Assembly (NCBI RefSeq): GCF_046292825.1
Contig: NZ_JBKBQG010000016.1
Coordinates: 19,483-83,482 of the forward strand
From: Salinarimonas sp046292825
GTDB lineage: Bacteria > Pseudomonadota > Alphaproteobacteria > Rhizobiales > Beijerinckiaceae
Length of the DNA: 64,000 nucleotides
Reading direction: 5' to 3'
The position numbers and the translations under genes were made by a program. Positions within the stretch are counted from its first letter, which is position 1. Each line of letters opens with the position of its first letter. Shown here one piece after another: positions 18,236-26,516 of this stretch. The notes below the pieces were generated by a model. The model searched no databases and was not told the DNA's origin. It saw only the letters and a program-made list of their open reading frames with translations.

Positions 18236-19266
18236 GCCCGGATCTCGTGCGCGACGTCGCGATCGTCGGCGCCGGGCCGGTGGGGCTGTTCGCGGCCTTC
18301 GCGCTCGGCCAGATCGGCCTCTCCTGCGCGATCCTCGACGCCCTGCCCGATCCCGGCGGGCAGCTTGCGGCGCTCTATCCCGAGAAGCCGATCTACGACA
18401 TTCCCGGGCGCCCCGAGATCCGCGCCGACGCCCTCGTCGCCGACCTCCTCGCCCAGGCGGCGCCCTACGCGCCCGCGCTCCTCACCGGCGAGAGCGCGGA
18501 GGCGCTCGCGGGCAGCGTCGAGACGGGCTTCACCCTGGTGACGGGGCGCGGCCGCACGATCGGGGTGCGGGCGGTGATCGTCGCGGCGGGCGCGGGCGCC
18601 TTCGGACCCAACCGCCCGCCGATCGCCGGGATCGAGGCCTACGAGGGCCGATCCGTCTTCTACCACGTCGCCTCGCGCGAGCGCTTCCGCGGCGCGCGCG
18701 TCGTGATCGCGGGGGGCGGCGACAGCGCGGTCGACTGGGCGCTCTCGCTCGCGCAGGTCGCGGCCGGCGTGACGGTCGTCCATCGCCGCGACGCGTTTCG
18801 CGCGCACGAGGCCTCCGTCGCGGCAATGCGCGCCGATCCGCGCATCGCGCTCGCGATTCCCTACCAGCTCGCGGGGCTCGAAGGCGCGGACGGCGCCCTC
18901 GAAGCGGTGCGCATCGCCCGCATCGGCGGCGGCGAGGAGCGGCTGCCGGCGGACGCCCTCGTCGCCCTGTTCGGCCTGTCGACCGATCTCGGGCCCCTCG
19001 CCTCCTGGGGCATCGGCGCGGACGCCAAGGCGATCCCCGTCGATCCGGCGACCTGCGAGACGGCGCGGCCGGGGGTGTTCGCGATCGGCGACGTCGCCGC
19101 CTATCGGGGCAAGCTCAAGCTCATCCTCACCGGCTTCGCCGAGGCGGCGGCGGCGGCGCACGGGGTGCGCGCGCGGCTCTACCCCGACAGGGCCTTCGCC
19201 TTCGAGCATTCGACCACGCGCGGCGCGCCGACGCCCGCTCCCCCGGTCGCCGTCCGATCGGCCTGA
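18232..19266 (+). CDS. Ferredoxin-NADP reductase-like flavoprotein (TrxR-type)
   Basis: The protein has 344 residues and a GTG start inside the previous stop. An FAD-binding motif (VGAGPVGLFAAFALGQIG) opens the protein and an NAD(P) motif (IAGGGDSAVDWALSLAQ) lies near residue 163. ARPGVFAIGDVA is the second FAD contact. The redox CxxC of thioredoxin reductase is absent, and the tail FEHSTTRG is typical of the TrxR-like ferredoxin-NADP+ reductases of Bacillus YumC type. I infer that it transfers electrons between NAD(P)H and the ferredoxin encoded at 22892, serving the molybdoenzyme. Confidence 0.85.
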   Translation: MSPDLVRDVAIVGAGPVGLFAAFALGQIGLSCAILDALPDPGGQLAALYPEKPIYDIPGRPEIRADALVADLLAQAAPYAPALLTGESAEALAGSVETGFTLVTGRGRTIGVRAVIVAAGAGAFGPNRPPIAGIEAYEGRSVFYHVASRERFRGARVVIAGGGDSAVDWALSLAQVAAGVTVVHRRDAFRAHEASVAAMRADPRIALAIPYQLAGLEGADGALEAVRIARIGGGEERLPADALVALFGLSTDLGPLASWGIGADAKAIPVDPATCETARPGVFAIGDVAAYRGKLKLILTGFAEAAAAAHGVRARLYPDRAFAFEHSTTRGAPTPAPPVAVRSA

Positions 19267-19289
19267 CCAGAGAGCCCGAAAGAGAGACC

Positions 19290-20027
19290 ATGCGCATCCT
19301 CGTCTTCCAACACCTCTGCGTCGAGCATCCCGGGCGCCTGCGCGATCTGTGGCGGGCGCGGGGGCTCTCGTGGGACACGGTCGCGCTCGACGAGGGCGAG
19401 CCGATCCCCGATCTCGCGACTTACGATCTCCTCGTCGCCATGGGCGGGCCGATGGACGTGTGGGAGGAGCACGCCCATCCCTGGCTCGCGCCGGAGAAGG
19501 CGGCGATCCGGCGCTTCGTCGTCGATCTCGGCCGACCCTTCCTCGGCATCTGCCTCGGCCATCAATTGCTGGCGGAAGCGCTCGGCGGCGCGGTCTCCCC
19601 GGCGCGGCGGCCGGAGGTCGGGCTCGTGCCCGTCGATCTCTCTCCCGCCGGCCGCGCCGACCCGCTCCTGCGCGGTCTCGACACGCCGCTCGAGACCTTC
19701 CAATGGCATTCCTCGGAGGTCTCGCGGCTGCCGGAGGGCGCGGTCGTGCTCGCCGGCAACGAGGCCTGCGCGGTCCAGGCGATGCGCTGGGGCCGCCATG
19801 CCTGGGGCCTGCAATTCCACGTCGAGATCACCGCCGACACCGTGCCCGAATGGCGCGACATTCCCGCTTATGCCGCGGCGCTCGACACGGCGCTCGGCCG
19901 CGACGCCGCCGCGCGGCTCGAGACCGATGCGCGGGACCGCCTCCCCGCCTTCGCGGCGACCGCCCGCCGCCTCGAAGCCAATCTCCACGCCATCGTCGAC
20001 CGCGCCCGGCTCGCCGAGATCCCGTGA
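19290..20027 (+). CDS. Class I glutamine amidotransferase-like protein
   Basis: The protein has 245 residues, a single amidotransferase domain with no synthetase partner domain. The nucleophile is Cys88 in GICLGHQLL, and the acid-base pair is His177 and Glu179 in GLQFHVEI. The full triad suggests an active amidase. It directly precedes a glutamine-synthetase-like gene. In aniline degradation (AtdA2/TdnT) and in putrescine use (PuuD) such stand-alone proteins act on gamma-glutamyl intermediates made by a GS-like ligase. I infer a similar role here; a cytosolic GuaA-like glutaminase is the alternative. Confidence 0.85.
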   Translation: MRILVFQHLCVEHPGRLRDLWRARGLSWDTVALDEGEPIPDLATYDLLVAMGGPMDVWEEHAHPWLAPEKAAIRRFVVDLGRPFLGICLGHQLLAEALGGAVSPARRPEVGLVPVDLSPAGRADPLLRGLDTPLETFQWHSSEVSRLPEGAVVLAGNEACAVQAMRWGRHAWGLQFHVEITADTVPEWRDIPAYAAALDTALGRDAAARLETDARDRLPAFAATARRLEANLHAIVDRARLAEIP

Positions 20028-20049
20028 CCCTCGAAGAAGGACGACAAAG

Positions 20050-21435
20050 ATGCTCGAAGATCTCCAACTCGGCCAGGCGCGCGACATCGTGCCGGCCCTC
20101 TCGCTGCCCACCAAGGCCGAAGCGCTCGCCTTCGTCGAGAAGGCCCGCGCGCAGGGCTTCGACTACATCCGCTTCGAGATGGCCGACATGGCCGGCCTCT
20201 CGCGCGGCAAGACGATCCCGCTCGCGCACGTCGCCTCCTACATGACCGGCGGGCTCAACCTCTATGGCGGCACCGTCGCGCTCGACAGCTATTCGATCCC
20301 GGTGCGCGGCTCGGGCTACAACGAGGAAATGAACTACACGGATTGCGTGATGGTCGTCGACCAGAACACGCTCACCCCCGTGCCCTGGCTCGAGCGCACC
20401 GGACGCGTGATCTGCGACACGATGTGGTACGACGGGCGCCCGCAGATGGCTGCCCCCCGCCTCCTCCTCAAGCGCATCCTCGGCGTCGCCGCCTCGATGG
20501 GCTACGCGGTGATGATGGGCCACGAATACGAGTTCTACGCGGTCGACGCGAAGACCCGCGCGCCCCTCTTCGGGGGCCAGCCGATCTTCGTGACCGCGCG
20601 CACCCACGAGCATCCGGCGATCGACGCGCTGATCCGCACCTGCCAGGCGCAGGGCATCGACATCATCACCTACAATGTCGAGCACGGGCCGGGGCAGATC
20701 GAGATCAATTACGGAGCGGAAGTCGGCATCGCGGCTGCCGACACCGCCTTCGTCTTCAAGAACACCGTGAAGGAATATCTCGCGCGCCACGGCGTGCTCG
20801 CGACCTTCATGACGAAGCCCTACAAGGGCCTCTCGGGCTCCTGCTCGCATTTCCACGTCTCGCTCCTCGATGCCGCGACCGGCCGGAACGCCTTCCTCGA
20901 CGCGAGCGCGGAGCACGGCATGTCGTCGGCGATGCGCAGCTTCGTGCAGGGCATCCTCGATCATGCCCGCGGCGCGCAGGCGATCTGGAACCCGACGCCG
21001 AACTGCTATCGCCGCATCCGCCCGCGCACCTACGCGCCCTCCAACATCTCCTGGGGCGTGCAGGACCGCTCGGCGAGCGTTCGCGTGAAGGCGAGCCTCG
21101 ACGAGAGCGAGCACCTCGAGGTGCGCGTGCCGTCCGCGATCTCGAACCCCTATCTCGTCGCCGCCTCCGTGATCGCCTCGGGGCTCCTCGGCATCCTGCA
21201 GAGCCGCGAGCTCGCCCCCTCCGCGAGCGGGCCGAAGGAGGACGATTCGCGCTACGAGAAGCTCTCGACCTCGATGGAGGACGCGCTCGAGGCCTTCGAG
21301 GCGGACGGCGCCCTGCGCGAGCTCCTCGGCGAGGAATTCGCGCGCGTCTTCCTCGCCATGAAGTGGCAGGAGACGAGCCGCCTGCGCGACGAGATCCCGC
21401 CGGCCGAGACGGCCGAATATTTCGAGCTCTATTGA
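20050..21435 (+). CDS. Glutamine-synthetase-like gamma-glutamyl ligase
   Basis: The protein has 461 residues. Catalytic-domain motifs are GHEYEFY (metal-binding Glu residues), NVEHGPGQIEINYG, KPYKGLSGSCSHFHVSL and EVRVPSAISNPYLVAA. The last differs from true glutamine synthetase, where the loop reads RxPD. The adenylylation Tyr region of GlnA is absent. The N-terminus (FEMADMAGLSRGKTIPL) matches the GlnT/PuuA/GMAS/AtdA1 group, which couple glutamate to amines other than ammonia. The RBS lies in GAAGAAGGACGACAAAG. The amidase begins on the last base of its stop. The role in amine gamma-glutamylation is inferred from family and neighbours. Confidence 0.88.
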   Translation: MLEDLQLGQARDIVPALSLPTKAEALAFVEKARAQGFDYIRFEMADMAGLSRGKTIPLAHVASYMTGGLNLYGGTVALDSYSIPVRGSGYNEEMNYTDCVMVVDQNTLTPVPWLERTGRVICDTMWYDGRPQMAAPRLLLKRILGVAASMGYAVMMGHEYEFYAVDAKTRAPLFGGQPIFVTARTHEHPAIDALIRTCQAQGIDIITYNVEHGPGQIEINYGAEVGIAAADTAFVFKNTVKEYLARHGVLATFMTKPYKGLSGSCSHFHVSLLDAATGRNAFLDASAEHGMSSAMRSFVQGILDHARGAQAIWNPTPNCYRRIRPRTYAPSNISWGVQDRSASVRVKASLDESEHLEVRVPSAISNPYLVAASVIASGLLGILQSRELAPSASGPKEDDSRYEKLSTSMEDALEAFEADGALRELLGEEFARVFLAMKWQETSRLRDEIPPAETAEYFELY

Positions 21436-22895
21436 TGGGCGCCCCGCTCGCCCCGCCCGTCGCGTCGGCGCTCGACGAGAGCCCCGCCGATCTCGACGCC
21501 CGCGCCCTCGCCGACGCCTACCGGACGGGACGCCTCTCCCCCGTCGCGGCGGCCGAGGCGGCGCTCGCGCGCATCGCCCGGCTCGATGCGCTGATCGGCG
21601 CCTTCGTCCATGTCGACCCGCCGACGACGCTCGCGATGGCGCGGGCGTCGGAGGCGCGATGGCGGGCGGGCGCGCCCTTGTCCCCCATCGACGGCGTGCC
21701 GACCTCGGTGAAGGACCTCCTCGCGGTCGCCGGCTGGCCGCTTCGTCGCGGCTCGCTCGCGCACGAGGCGCACCCGCCCTCCGCCGAGGATTCGGCGCCC
21801 GTCGCGCGGCTGCGCGAGGCGGGGGCGGTCTTCGTGGGCAAGACGGCGACGCCGGAATCCGGCTACCGGATCGTCACGAGGAGCCGCGTCCACGGCGTCA
21901 CCCGCAACCCCTACGCCCTCGACCGCACCCCCGGCGGATCGAGCGGCGGGGCGGCCGCCGCGCTCGCGCTCGGCATGGGCGCGCTCGCGGTCGGAACGGA
22001 CGGGGCGGGCTCGATCCGCATCCCGGCCGCCTTCTGCAACGTCGCGGGCCTCAAGCCCGGCTTCGGCCGCGTGCCGGCCGTGCCGCCCTCGCTCTTCATG
22101 CCCCACGCCGTCACCGGGCCGATGGCGCGCACGATCGCCGACGTCGCGGCGATGGCGGCCGTGATGGCGCGACCCGATCCGCGCGACCCCTATGCCTGGC
22201 CCGTCCCCTTCGACGAAGCGGCGGCGGCGGGCCCCGTCGCGGGCGTGCGGATCGCGCTCTCGCCGACGCTCGGCACGCCCGGGCAGGCCGATGCCGCGAC
22301 GCGCGCCGCCCTCGCCCGCGCCGCCGATGCGCTCGAGGCGGCGGGCGCGATCGTGGAGGAGGCCGATCCGGTCTGGCCGGTCGATCCCCACGAGCCGTTC
22401 ATGGTGTTCTGGGAGGCGACCTATGCCGGCTTCCTCGACACCTATCCGCCCGAGCGGCAGGCGCTGATGGAGCCCGCTCTGCAGGCGATCGCGGCGCGCG
22501 GGCGGGCGATCGACGGCCTCGCCTATCATCGCGCGATGGGGCAGCGCCTCGCGATCGCCTCGGCCGCGCGCGCCTTCCTGAACCGCTACGACGCGGTGCT
22601 CGCCCCGGTGATGCCGAGCGCGGCCTTCGATCTCGAAGCGGAGGCCCCGCCCGGCGAGCGCCCGGACGATTGGCGCTGGTGCCCCTACACCTACCTCTTC
22701 AACATGACGGGCCTGCCCGCGCTCGCGGTGCCGGCGGGCTTCACCGACGACGGCCGACCGGTCGGCGTGCAGATCGCGGGCGCGGCGGGGACCGAGGAGC
22801 GGCTCCTGCGTCTCGGCGCGGCGATCGAGGCGGCGATCCCCGCATGCCGGCGACGCCCTGCACTCGTCGCCGCCGACGCGGAGGCCGTCCGATGA
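21435..22895 (+). CDS. Amidase-signature family hydrolase
   Basis: The protein has 486 residues. The Ser-cisSer-Lys triad is visible: Lys93 in SVKD, the cis-Ser at about 169-170 in GGSSGG, and the nucleophile Ser193 in GTDGAGSIRIP. The C-terminal half has the expected FNMTGLPALAVPAGF. Family members hydrolyse amides, including indoleacetamide, aryl amides and carbamoyl compounds. It overlaps the ligase stop by one base and the ferredoxin start by four. It probably cleaves an amide in the same pathway, either the imported compound or a late intermediate. Confidence 0.9.
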   Translation: MGAPLAPPVASALDESPADLDARALADAYRTGRLSPVAAAEAALARIARLDALIGAFVHVDPPTTLAMARASEARWRAGAPLSPIDGVPTSVKDLLAVAGWPLRRGSLAHEAHPPSAEDSAPVARLREAGAVFVGKTATPESGYRIVTRSRVHGVTRNPYALDRTPGGSSGGAAAALALGMGALAVGTDGAGSIRIPAAFCNVAGLKPGFGRVPAVPPSLFMPHAVTGPMARTIADVAAMAAVMARPDPRDPYAWPVPFDEAAAAGPVAGVRIALSPTLGTPGQADAATRAALARAADALEAAGAIVEEADPVWPVDPHEPFMVFWEATYAGFLDTYPPERQALMEPALQAIAARGRAIDGLAYHRAMGQRLAIASAARAFLNRYDAVLAPVMPSAAFDLEAEAPPGERPDDWRWCPYTYLFNMTGLPALAVPAGFTDDGRPVGVQIAGAAGTEERLLRLGAAIEAAIPACRRRPALVAADAEAVR

Positions 22896-23206
22896 ACGTG
22901 ACCGTCACCCTGATCCTCGCGGACGCGACGGAGCGCCGAGTCGCGGCGCCGGAGGGCTTGTCGCTGATGGAGGCGCTGCGGCGGGAGGGCCTGATCGAGG
23001 GCGAGTGCAACGGCTCGCTCGCCTGCGCGACCTGCCACGTCTGGGTCGACGAGGCCTTCGCCGCGCGTCTGCCGCCGCCGAGCGCGGGCGAGGAGGACAT
23101 GCTCGATTGCGCCTTCCAGCTCGCCCCGACCTCGCGCCTCTCCTGCCAGATCGTTCTCGAGCGGGCGCTCGACGGCCTGCGGATCGGCATGCCGCGCGCA
23201 CGCTGA
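22892..23206 (+). CDS. Adrenodoxin-type [2Fe-2S] ferredoxin
   Basis: The protein has 104 residues with Cys39-x5-Cys45-x2-Cys48-x36-Cys85, exactly the adrenodoxin/putidaredoxin spacing (ECNGSLACATC, LSCQIV). It is the last gene of the 11-gene operon and overlaps the amidase stop. As a soluble one-electron carrier it could link the flavoprotein at 18232 with the molybdopterin oxidoreductase at 16190; this pairing is an inference. No clear terminator follows in the 110 bases before the convergent MAPEG gene. Confidence 0.9.
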   Translation: MNVTVTLILADATERRVAAPEGLSLMEALRREGLIEGECNGSLACATCHVWVDEAFAARLPPPSAGEEDMLDCAFQLAPTSRLSCQIVLERALDGLRIGMPRAR

Positions 23207-23316
23207 GAGGGGAGGGCGAATCCGGGTCGCGTCGGCCGCGTCGTCAGGTCTCCACCAGGCGACCGGCCTCGGCGCCGCAATCGTGATTGCCGGGGATCTG
23301 GCAAGTCGATCGGCCT

Positions 23317-23889
23317 TCATCGGCCGCCGAAGACGGCGAGCGCGCCGACGAGGAGAAAGCCCACCACGCACGGCGTCATGGTGAGCGCCATGCCGAGCGA
23401 GCGGCCCTTCGCCCCGCGCCGATAGCCGCGATAGAACAGAACGCGGCCGCCGACGAAGAGGGCCGCCGTCGCCGGCAGAAGCGCGAGCCATGGGCCGCCG
23501 GCGACGGCCGCGAGCGCGAAATAGAAACCGCCGCTGAGCACGGTCTGCTCGAGCGTGTTCTGGAGGAAGGCGGCCTTCACCGCCAAGCGCTCGCTCGGAG
23601 GGCCGGCCGCTTGCCCGCCGATGTCCTCCGGCGAGAAGCGGCGCGCGGTCGACACCATCAGGATGGCGACGAGGAGCACGAGACAGGGCACGGACCATGT
23701 CAGCGCGGCGAAGGCGAGCCGCTCCGCAGGCGCGGTCGGGAGGTCGACGAGCCGCGGCGCGACAAGGTATGCGCCCGCGAAGATCGCGAGGGTCGCGACG
23801 AAGGAGAGGCTCGTGTCCCGGCGGATGGCGCGCTCCTCGGCGGCCATGTCGACCCGGTTCGGCGGGAGGCGGTAATCGTCGCTGGTCAT
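23317..23889 (-). CDS. MAPEG-family membrane protein
   Basis: The protein has 190 residues and four to five hydrophobic segments. The C-terminal half carries MAPEG features: AVKAAFLQNTLEQTVLSGG and GRVLFYRGYRRGAKGRSLGM. MAPEG proteins are small integral membrane enzymes related to glutathione and eicosanoid metabolism, but the bacterial ones are mostly uncharacterised. I chose the ATG at 23889, preceded by GGAA; an ATG at 23901 is also in frame. The 295 bases between it and the divergent transporter hold no promoter or repeat that I can recognise. Confidence 0.78.
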   Translation of the reverse strand: MTSDDYRLPPNRVDMAAEERAIRRDTSLSFVATLAIFAGAYLVAPRLVDLPTAPAERLAFAALTWSVPCLVLLVAILMVSTARRFSPEDIGGQAAGPPSERLAVKAAFLQNTLEQTVLSGGFYFALAAVAGGPWLALLPATAALFVGGRVLFYRGYRRGAKGRSLGMALTMTPCVVGFLLVGALAVFGGR

Positions 23890-24184
23890 GACGCGTTCCA
23901 TCGGTCACGGGGGGCGCCCGCTGCCGTCGCTCGGGCGGCGTCGGAGCCTCCTCGACAGGCGCAACGTCCGCACGCGAGCATGCGTTCGAGTGGTGCGGCG
24001 GATGCCGGGCGACGACGCGCCCGTCGCCACGTCTTCCGGCGTGAAATCTGCTATCGCCTCGGCGGCACGTCGCAGACGGTCGTCGCCGGTCGGGAGCGGC
24101 GCGCGTCGCGCGTCCTCGTGCGTCATCCCCCCGATCCGAAGGCGCCGCGCCGACGGGTCGCCTCACCCTCTCGAAGGTCTACCA

Positions 24185-25399
24185 ATGTCCCCCGGTCGGA
24201 AAACCATCTCCACGGCGCGCCTCGCCGCCGTGCTCGGCCTTCTCGCATGCGTCGGCCCCTTCGCCATCGACATGTACCTGCCGGCCTTGCCGACGGTCGC
24301 GACCGAGCTGAACGCGCCGATCTCGGCGGTGCAGGGCACGCTCATCGCCTATTTCGTCGCGTTCGGCCTGGCACAGCTCGTCTGGGGACCGGTCTCGGAT
24401 CGGATCGGCCGGAAGACGCCGCTGATCGTCGGCCTGCTCATCTTCATCGTCGGCACGGCGGCGTGCGCGATGGCGCCGTCGGTCGGCTGGCTGATCGCCG
24501 CGCGCTTCGTGCAGGGCATCGGGGGCGCCGTCCTGATGGTGGTCCCCCGCGCGGTGATCCGCGACACGGCGACGGGCAGCGACGCGGCGCGGATCATGGC
24601 GCTCGTCATGCTGGTGATCAGCGTCTCGCCGATGCTCGCTCCGCTCGCCGGGAGCGGCGTCATCGCCCTGGGCGGCTGGCGCCTCGTCTTCGTCGTCCTC
24701 CTCGCCGCGGCCTTGGCGAGCCTCCTCGTCACGCGCTTCCTGCTGCCCGAGACGCTGCCCCCCGCCGCGCGCGCCCGCGCGTCGCTCGCCGGATTGGCGC
24801 AGGGGACGAGGGTCCTTCTCGCCGATCGCTGGTTCATGGGGCTGACGCTGATCGGCGGTTTCGGCTTCGCCTCGTTCTTCGTGTTCATCGCCAGCGCTTC
24901 GTTCGTGTACACGGAGAGCTTCGGGTTGACTCCGACCGAGTTCAGCCTCGCCTTCGCGGCGAACGCGGCGGGGTTCTTCGCCGCCTCCCAGGCCGCCGCG
25001 CGGCTGGGGCAGCGCTTCGGCATGGACCGGGTGGTGCTCGCCGGGACCACGGGCTTCGCCCTGTTCTCGAGCCTGCTCTTCGCGCTCGCCTGGGTCGGCC
25101 TCGCCCCGCTCGCCGTGGTCATCGGCCTCCTGGTCGTCGCGAATGCGTGCCTCGGCGTGGTGATCCCGAGCACGATGGTCATGGCGCTCGATCCCCACGG
25201 CGAGATCGCCGGCCTCGCCTCGTCGCTGGGCGGGGCGCTGCAGATGGTGCTCGGCGGGCTCGTCGTGATCGTCTCGGGTCCGTTCTTCGATGGGACGACC
25301 CTGCCGATGGTCGCCGCCATCGCCGCATGCGGGGTCGTCGCGGCGTCGCTCGCGTGGGCCGTCCTGTTCCGCCCCGCGCGGGCGGGCGCCTTGCCCTAG
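24185..25399 (+). CDS. Bcr/CflA-type multidrug efflux MFS transporter
   Basis: The protein has 404 residues and about 12 membrane helices, DHA1 family. Motif A between helices 2 and 3 reads GPVSDRIGRKTPLIVG. The start FAIDMYLPALPTVATELN and the segment QGIGGAVLMVVPRAVIRD are characteristic of the Bcr/CflA group, which expels bicyclomycin, chloramphenicol or small metabolites by proton antiport. The ATG at 24185 is chosen because the upstream in-frame stretch is not hydrophobic and has no family match. It is tail-to-tail with the LacI-type gene, and the two stop codons overlap. Confidence 0.88.
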   Translation: MSPGRKTISTARLAAVLGLLACVGPFAIDMYLPALPTVATELNAPISAVQGTLIAYFVAFGLAQLVWGPVSDRIGRKTPLIVGLLIFIVGTAACAMAPSVGWLIAARFVQGIGGAVLMVVPRAVIRDTATGSDAARIMALVMLVISVSPMLAPLAGSGVIALGGWRLVFVVLLAAALASLLVTRFLLPETLPPAARARASLAGLAQGTRVLLADRWFMGLTLIGGFGFASFFVFIASASFVYTESFGLTPTEFSLAFAANAAGFFAASQAAARLGQRFGMDRVVLAGTTGFALFSSLLFALAWVGLAPLAVVIGLLVVANACLGVVIPSTMVMALDPHGEIAGLASSLGGALQMVLGGLVVIVSGPFFDGTTLPMVAAIAACGVVAASLAWAVLFRPARAGALP

Positions 25400-26373
25400 G
25401 CGCTCGCCCGGCGCACGAGGCGCGGCGCGATCCGCACGATCGTCGCCGGGCCCTCGTTCCCCTCGAGACGCCGGCGCAGGAGGGCGAGCGCGTTGTCGGC
25501 GAGCGCGGCGGCGTCGACGTCGACCGTCGTCAGCGCGCAGGTGTCCCACCCGGCCGCCGCGATCCCGTCGTACCCCGTGATCGCGACGTCGCCGGGAACG
25601 TCGCGGCCGAGCCGGCGCGCGGCCGAGAGCGCGCCGATCGCCATCGCGTCGTTGCCGCACAGGATGGCGTCCGGCGCAACGGGCTCGGTGAGGAGCGCGA
25701 GCGCCTGGGCGAGCCCGCTCTCGACGGAATAGTCCCCCCGCCGCTCGGCATGGGCCGCAAGACCCGCGGCGGCGAGCGCCTCGCGGAAGGCGCGCGAGCG
25801 CTCGACCTCGGAGAAGGTGTCGGCGGTGCCCCCGATCCAGGCGAGGCGGCGGCGCCCGGCCGCGCGATGGAGCGCCACGAGCTCGGCGATGCCGGCCGCG
25901 TTGTCGACGAGAACGGCGTCGACGTTCGCGGGCGCGCGGTTGATCATCACGAGCGGCACGCGCGCCTGCGCGCACAGCTCGGCCGCCTGCGGGCCCAGCG
26001 AGCCCGCCGCCGCGATGGCGCCGTCCACGCGATAGGTGAGCATGTCGGACAAGGCGGCGTCGACCGCCGCGCTGCCGGGCACCAGCGTCACCAGCGGCCG
26101 CGCGTCGAGCCCGCGCAGGCCCTCGGCGAGACGCCCCAGCAGCTCCGCCTCGAAGGGTCGGTCGAGCGTGCCGACGATGAGCGCGACGAGCCCCGTGCGG
26201 CGCCCCGAGAGCCCGCGCGCGATCGGGCTCGGTCGATAGCCGAGCCGGGCGGCCGCCTCGTGGATGCGCGCGCGGGTCTCCGGAGCGACGCTCGCGCCGT
26301 CGGTGAAGGCGCGCGAAACGGCCGAGCGCGAGACGCCCGCGAGACGCGCGACATCTTCCGACGTGACCGGCAT
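25396..26373 (-). CDS. LacI-family transcriptional regulator
   Basis: The protein has 325 residues. The helix-turn-helix and hinge are MPVTSEDVARLAGVSRSAVSRAF and RIHEAAARLGYRPSPIARGLSGRRT; the rest is a periplasmic-binding-protein-like effector domain (CGNDAMAIGALSAARRLG, ITGYDGI). The start at 26373 is fixed by the family N-terminus. It is divergent from a PotABC-like importer operon, and two nearly identical sites lie in the 143-base gap. It is most likely the local repressor, responding to the transported ligand or a metabolite of it. Confidence 0.92.
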   Translation of the reverse strand: MPVTSEDVARLAGVSRSAVSRAFTDGASVAPETRARIHEAAARLGYRPSPIARGLSGRRTGLVALIVGTLDRPFEAELLGRLAEGLRGLDARPLVTLVPGSAAVDAALSDMLTYRVDGAIAAAGSLGPQAAELCAQARVPLVMINRAPANVDAVLVDNAAGIAELVALHRAAGRRRLAWIGGTADTFSEVERSRAFREALAAAGLAAHAERRGDYSVESGLAQALALLTEPVAPDAILCGNDAMAIGALSAARRLGRDVPGDVAITGYDGIAAAGWDTCALTTVDVDAAALADNALALLRRRLEGNEGPATIVRIAPRLVRRASA

Positions 26374-26392
26374 GGCAGCTGTTCCCGATCGT

Positions 26393-26408
26393 TGCACTCG
26401 GTTGCAAG
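26393..26408. promoter_or_regulatory. Candidate LacI-type operator, regulator side
   Basis: TGCACTCGGTTGCAAG is a near-palindrome (TGCA...TGCA core with a central CG) 20 bases upstream of the regulator start. A copy with a single mismatch stands at 26490-26505 next to the ABC operon. The pair spaced 97 bases apart suits repression of both directions, possibly by looping. Confidence 0.6.
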
Positions 26409-26489
26409 CTAGCCGCAATCGCGCGATCGGCCAAGCACGTATCTCCTTCGCCGACTTCGTTATCTGCCCGTCACAGATGCCCTTCATGA

Positions 26490-26505
26490 TGCACGCGGTT
26501 GCAAG
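26490..26505. promoter_or_regulatory. Candidate LacI-type operator, ABC operon side
   Basis: TGCACGCGGTTGCAAG matches the site at 26393-26408 in 15 of 16 bases. It ends 11 bases before the ATPase start codon and abuts the ribosome site GAGGAG, so a bound repressor would sit over the start of the transcript. Confidence 0.62.
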
Positions 26506-26516
26506 AGGAGGCTTGG

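Noticed and set aside
23905..24126. A 73-codon minus-strand reading frame with an acidic start, upstream of the MAPEG gene
   Set aside because: It has no ribosome site, turns Arg-rich after about 35 codons, and shows no family resemblance. It is probably a chance frame in GC-rich intergenic DNA.
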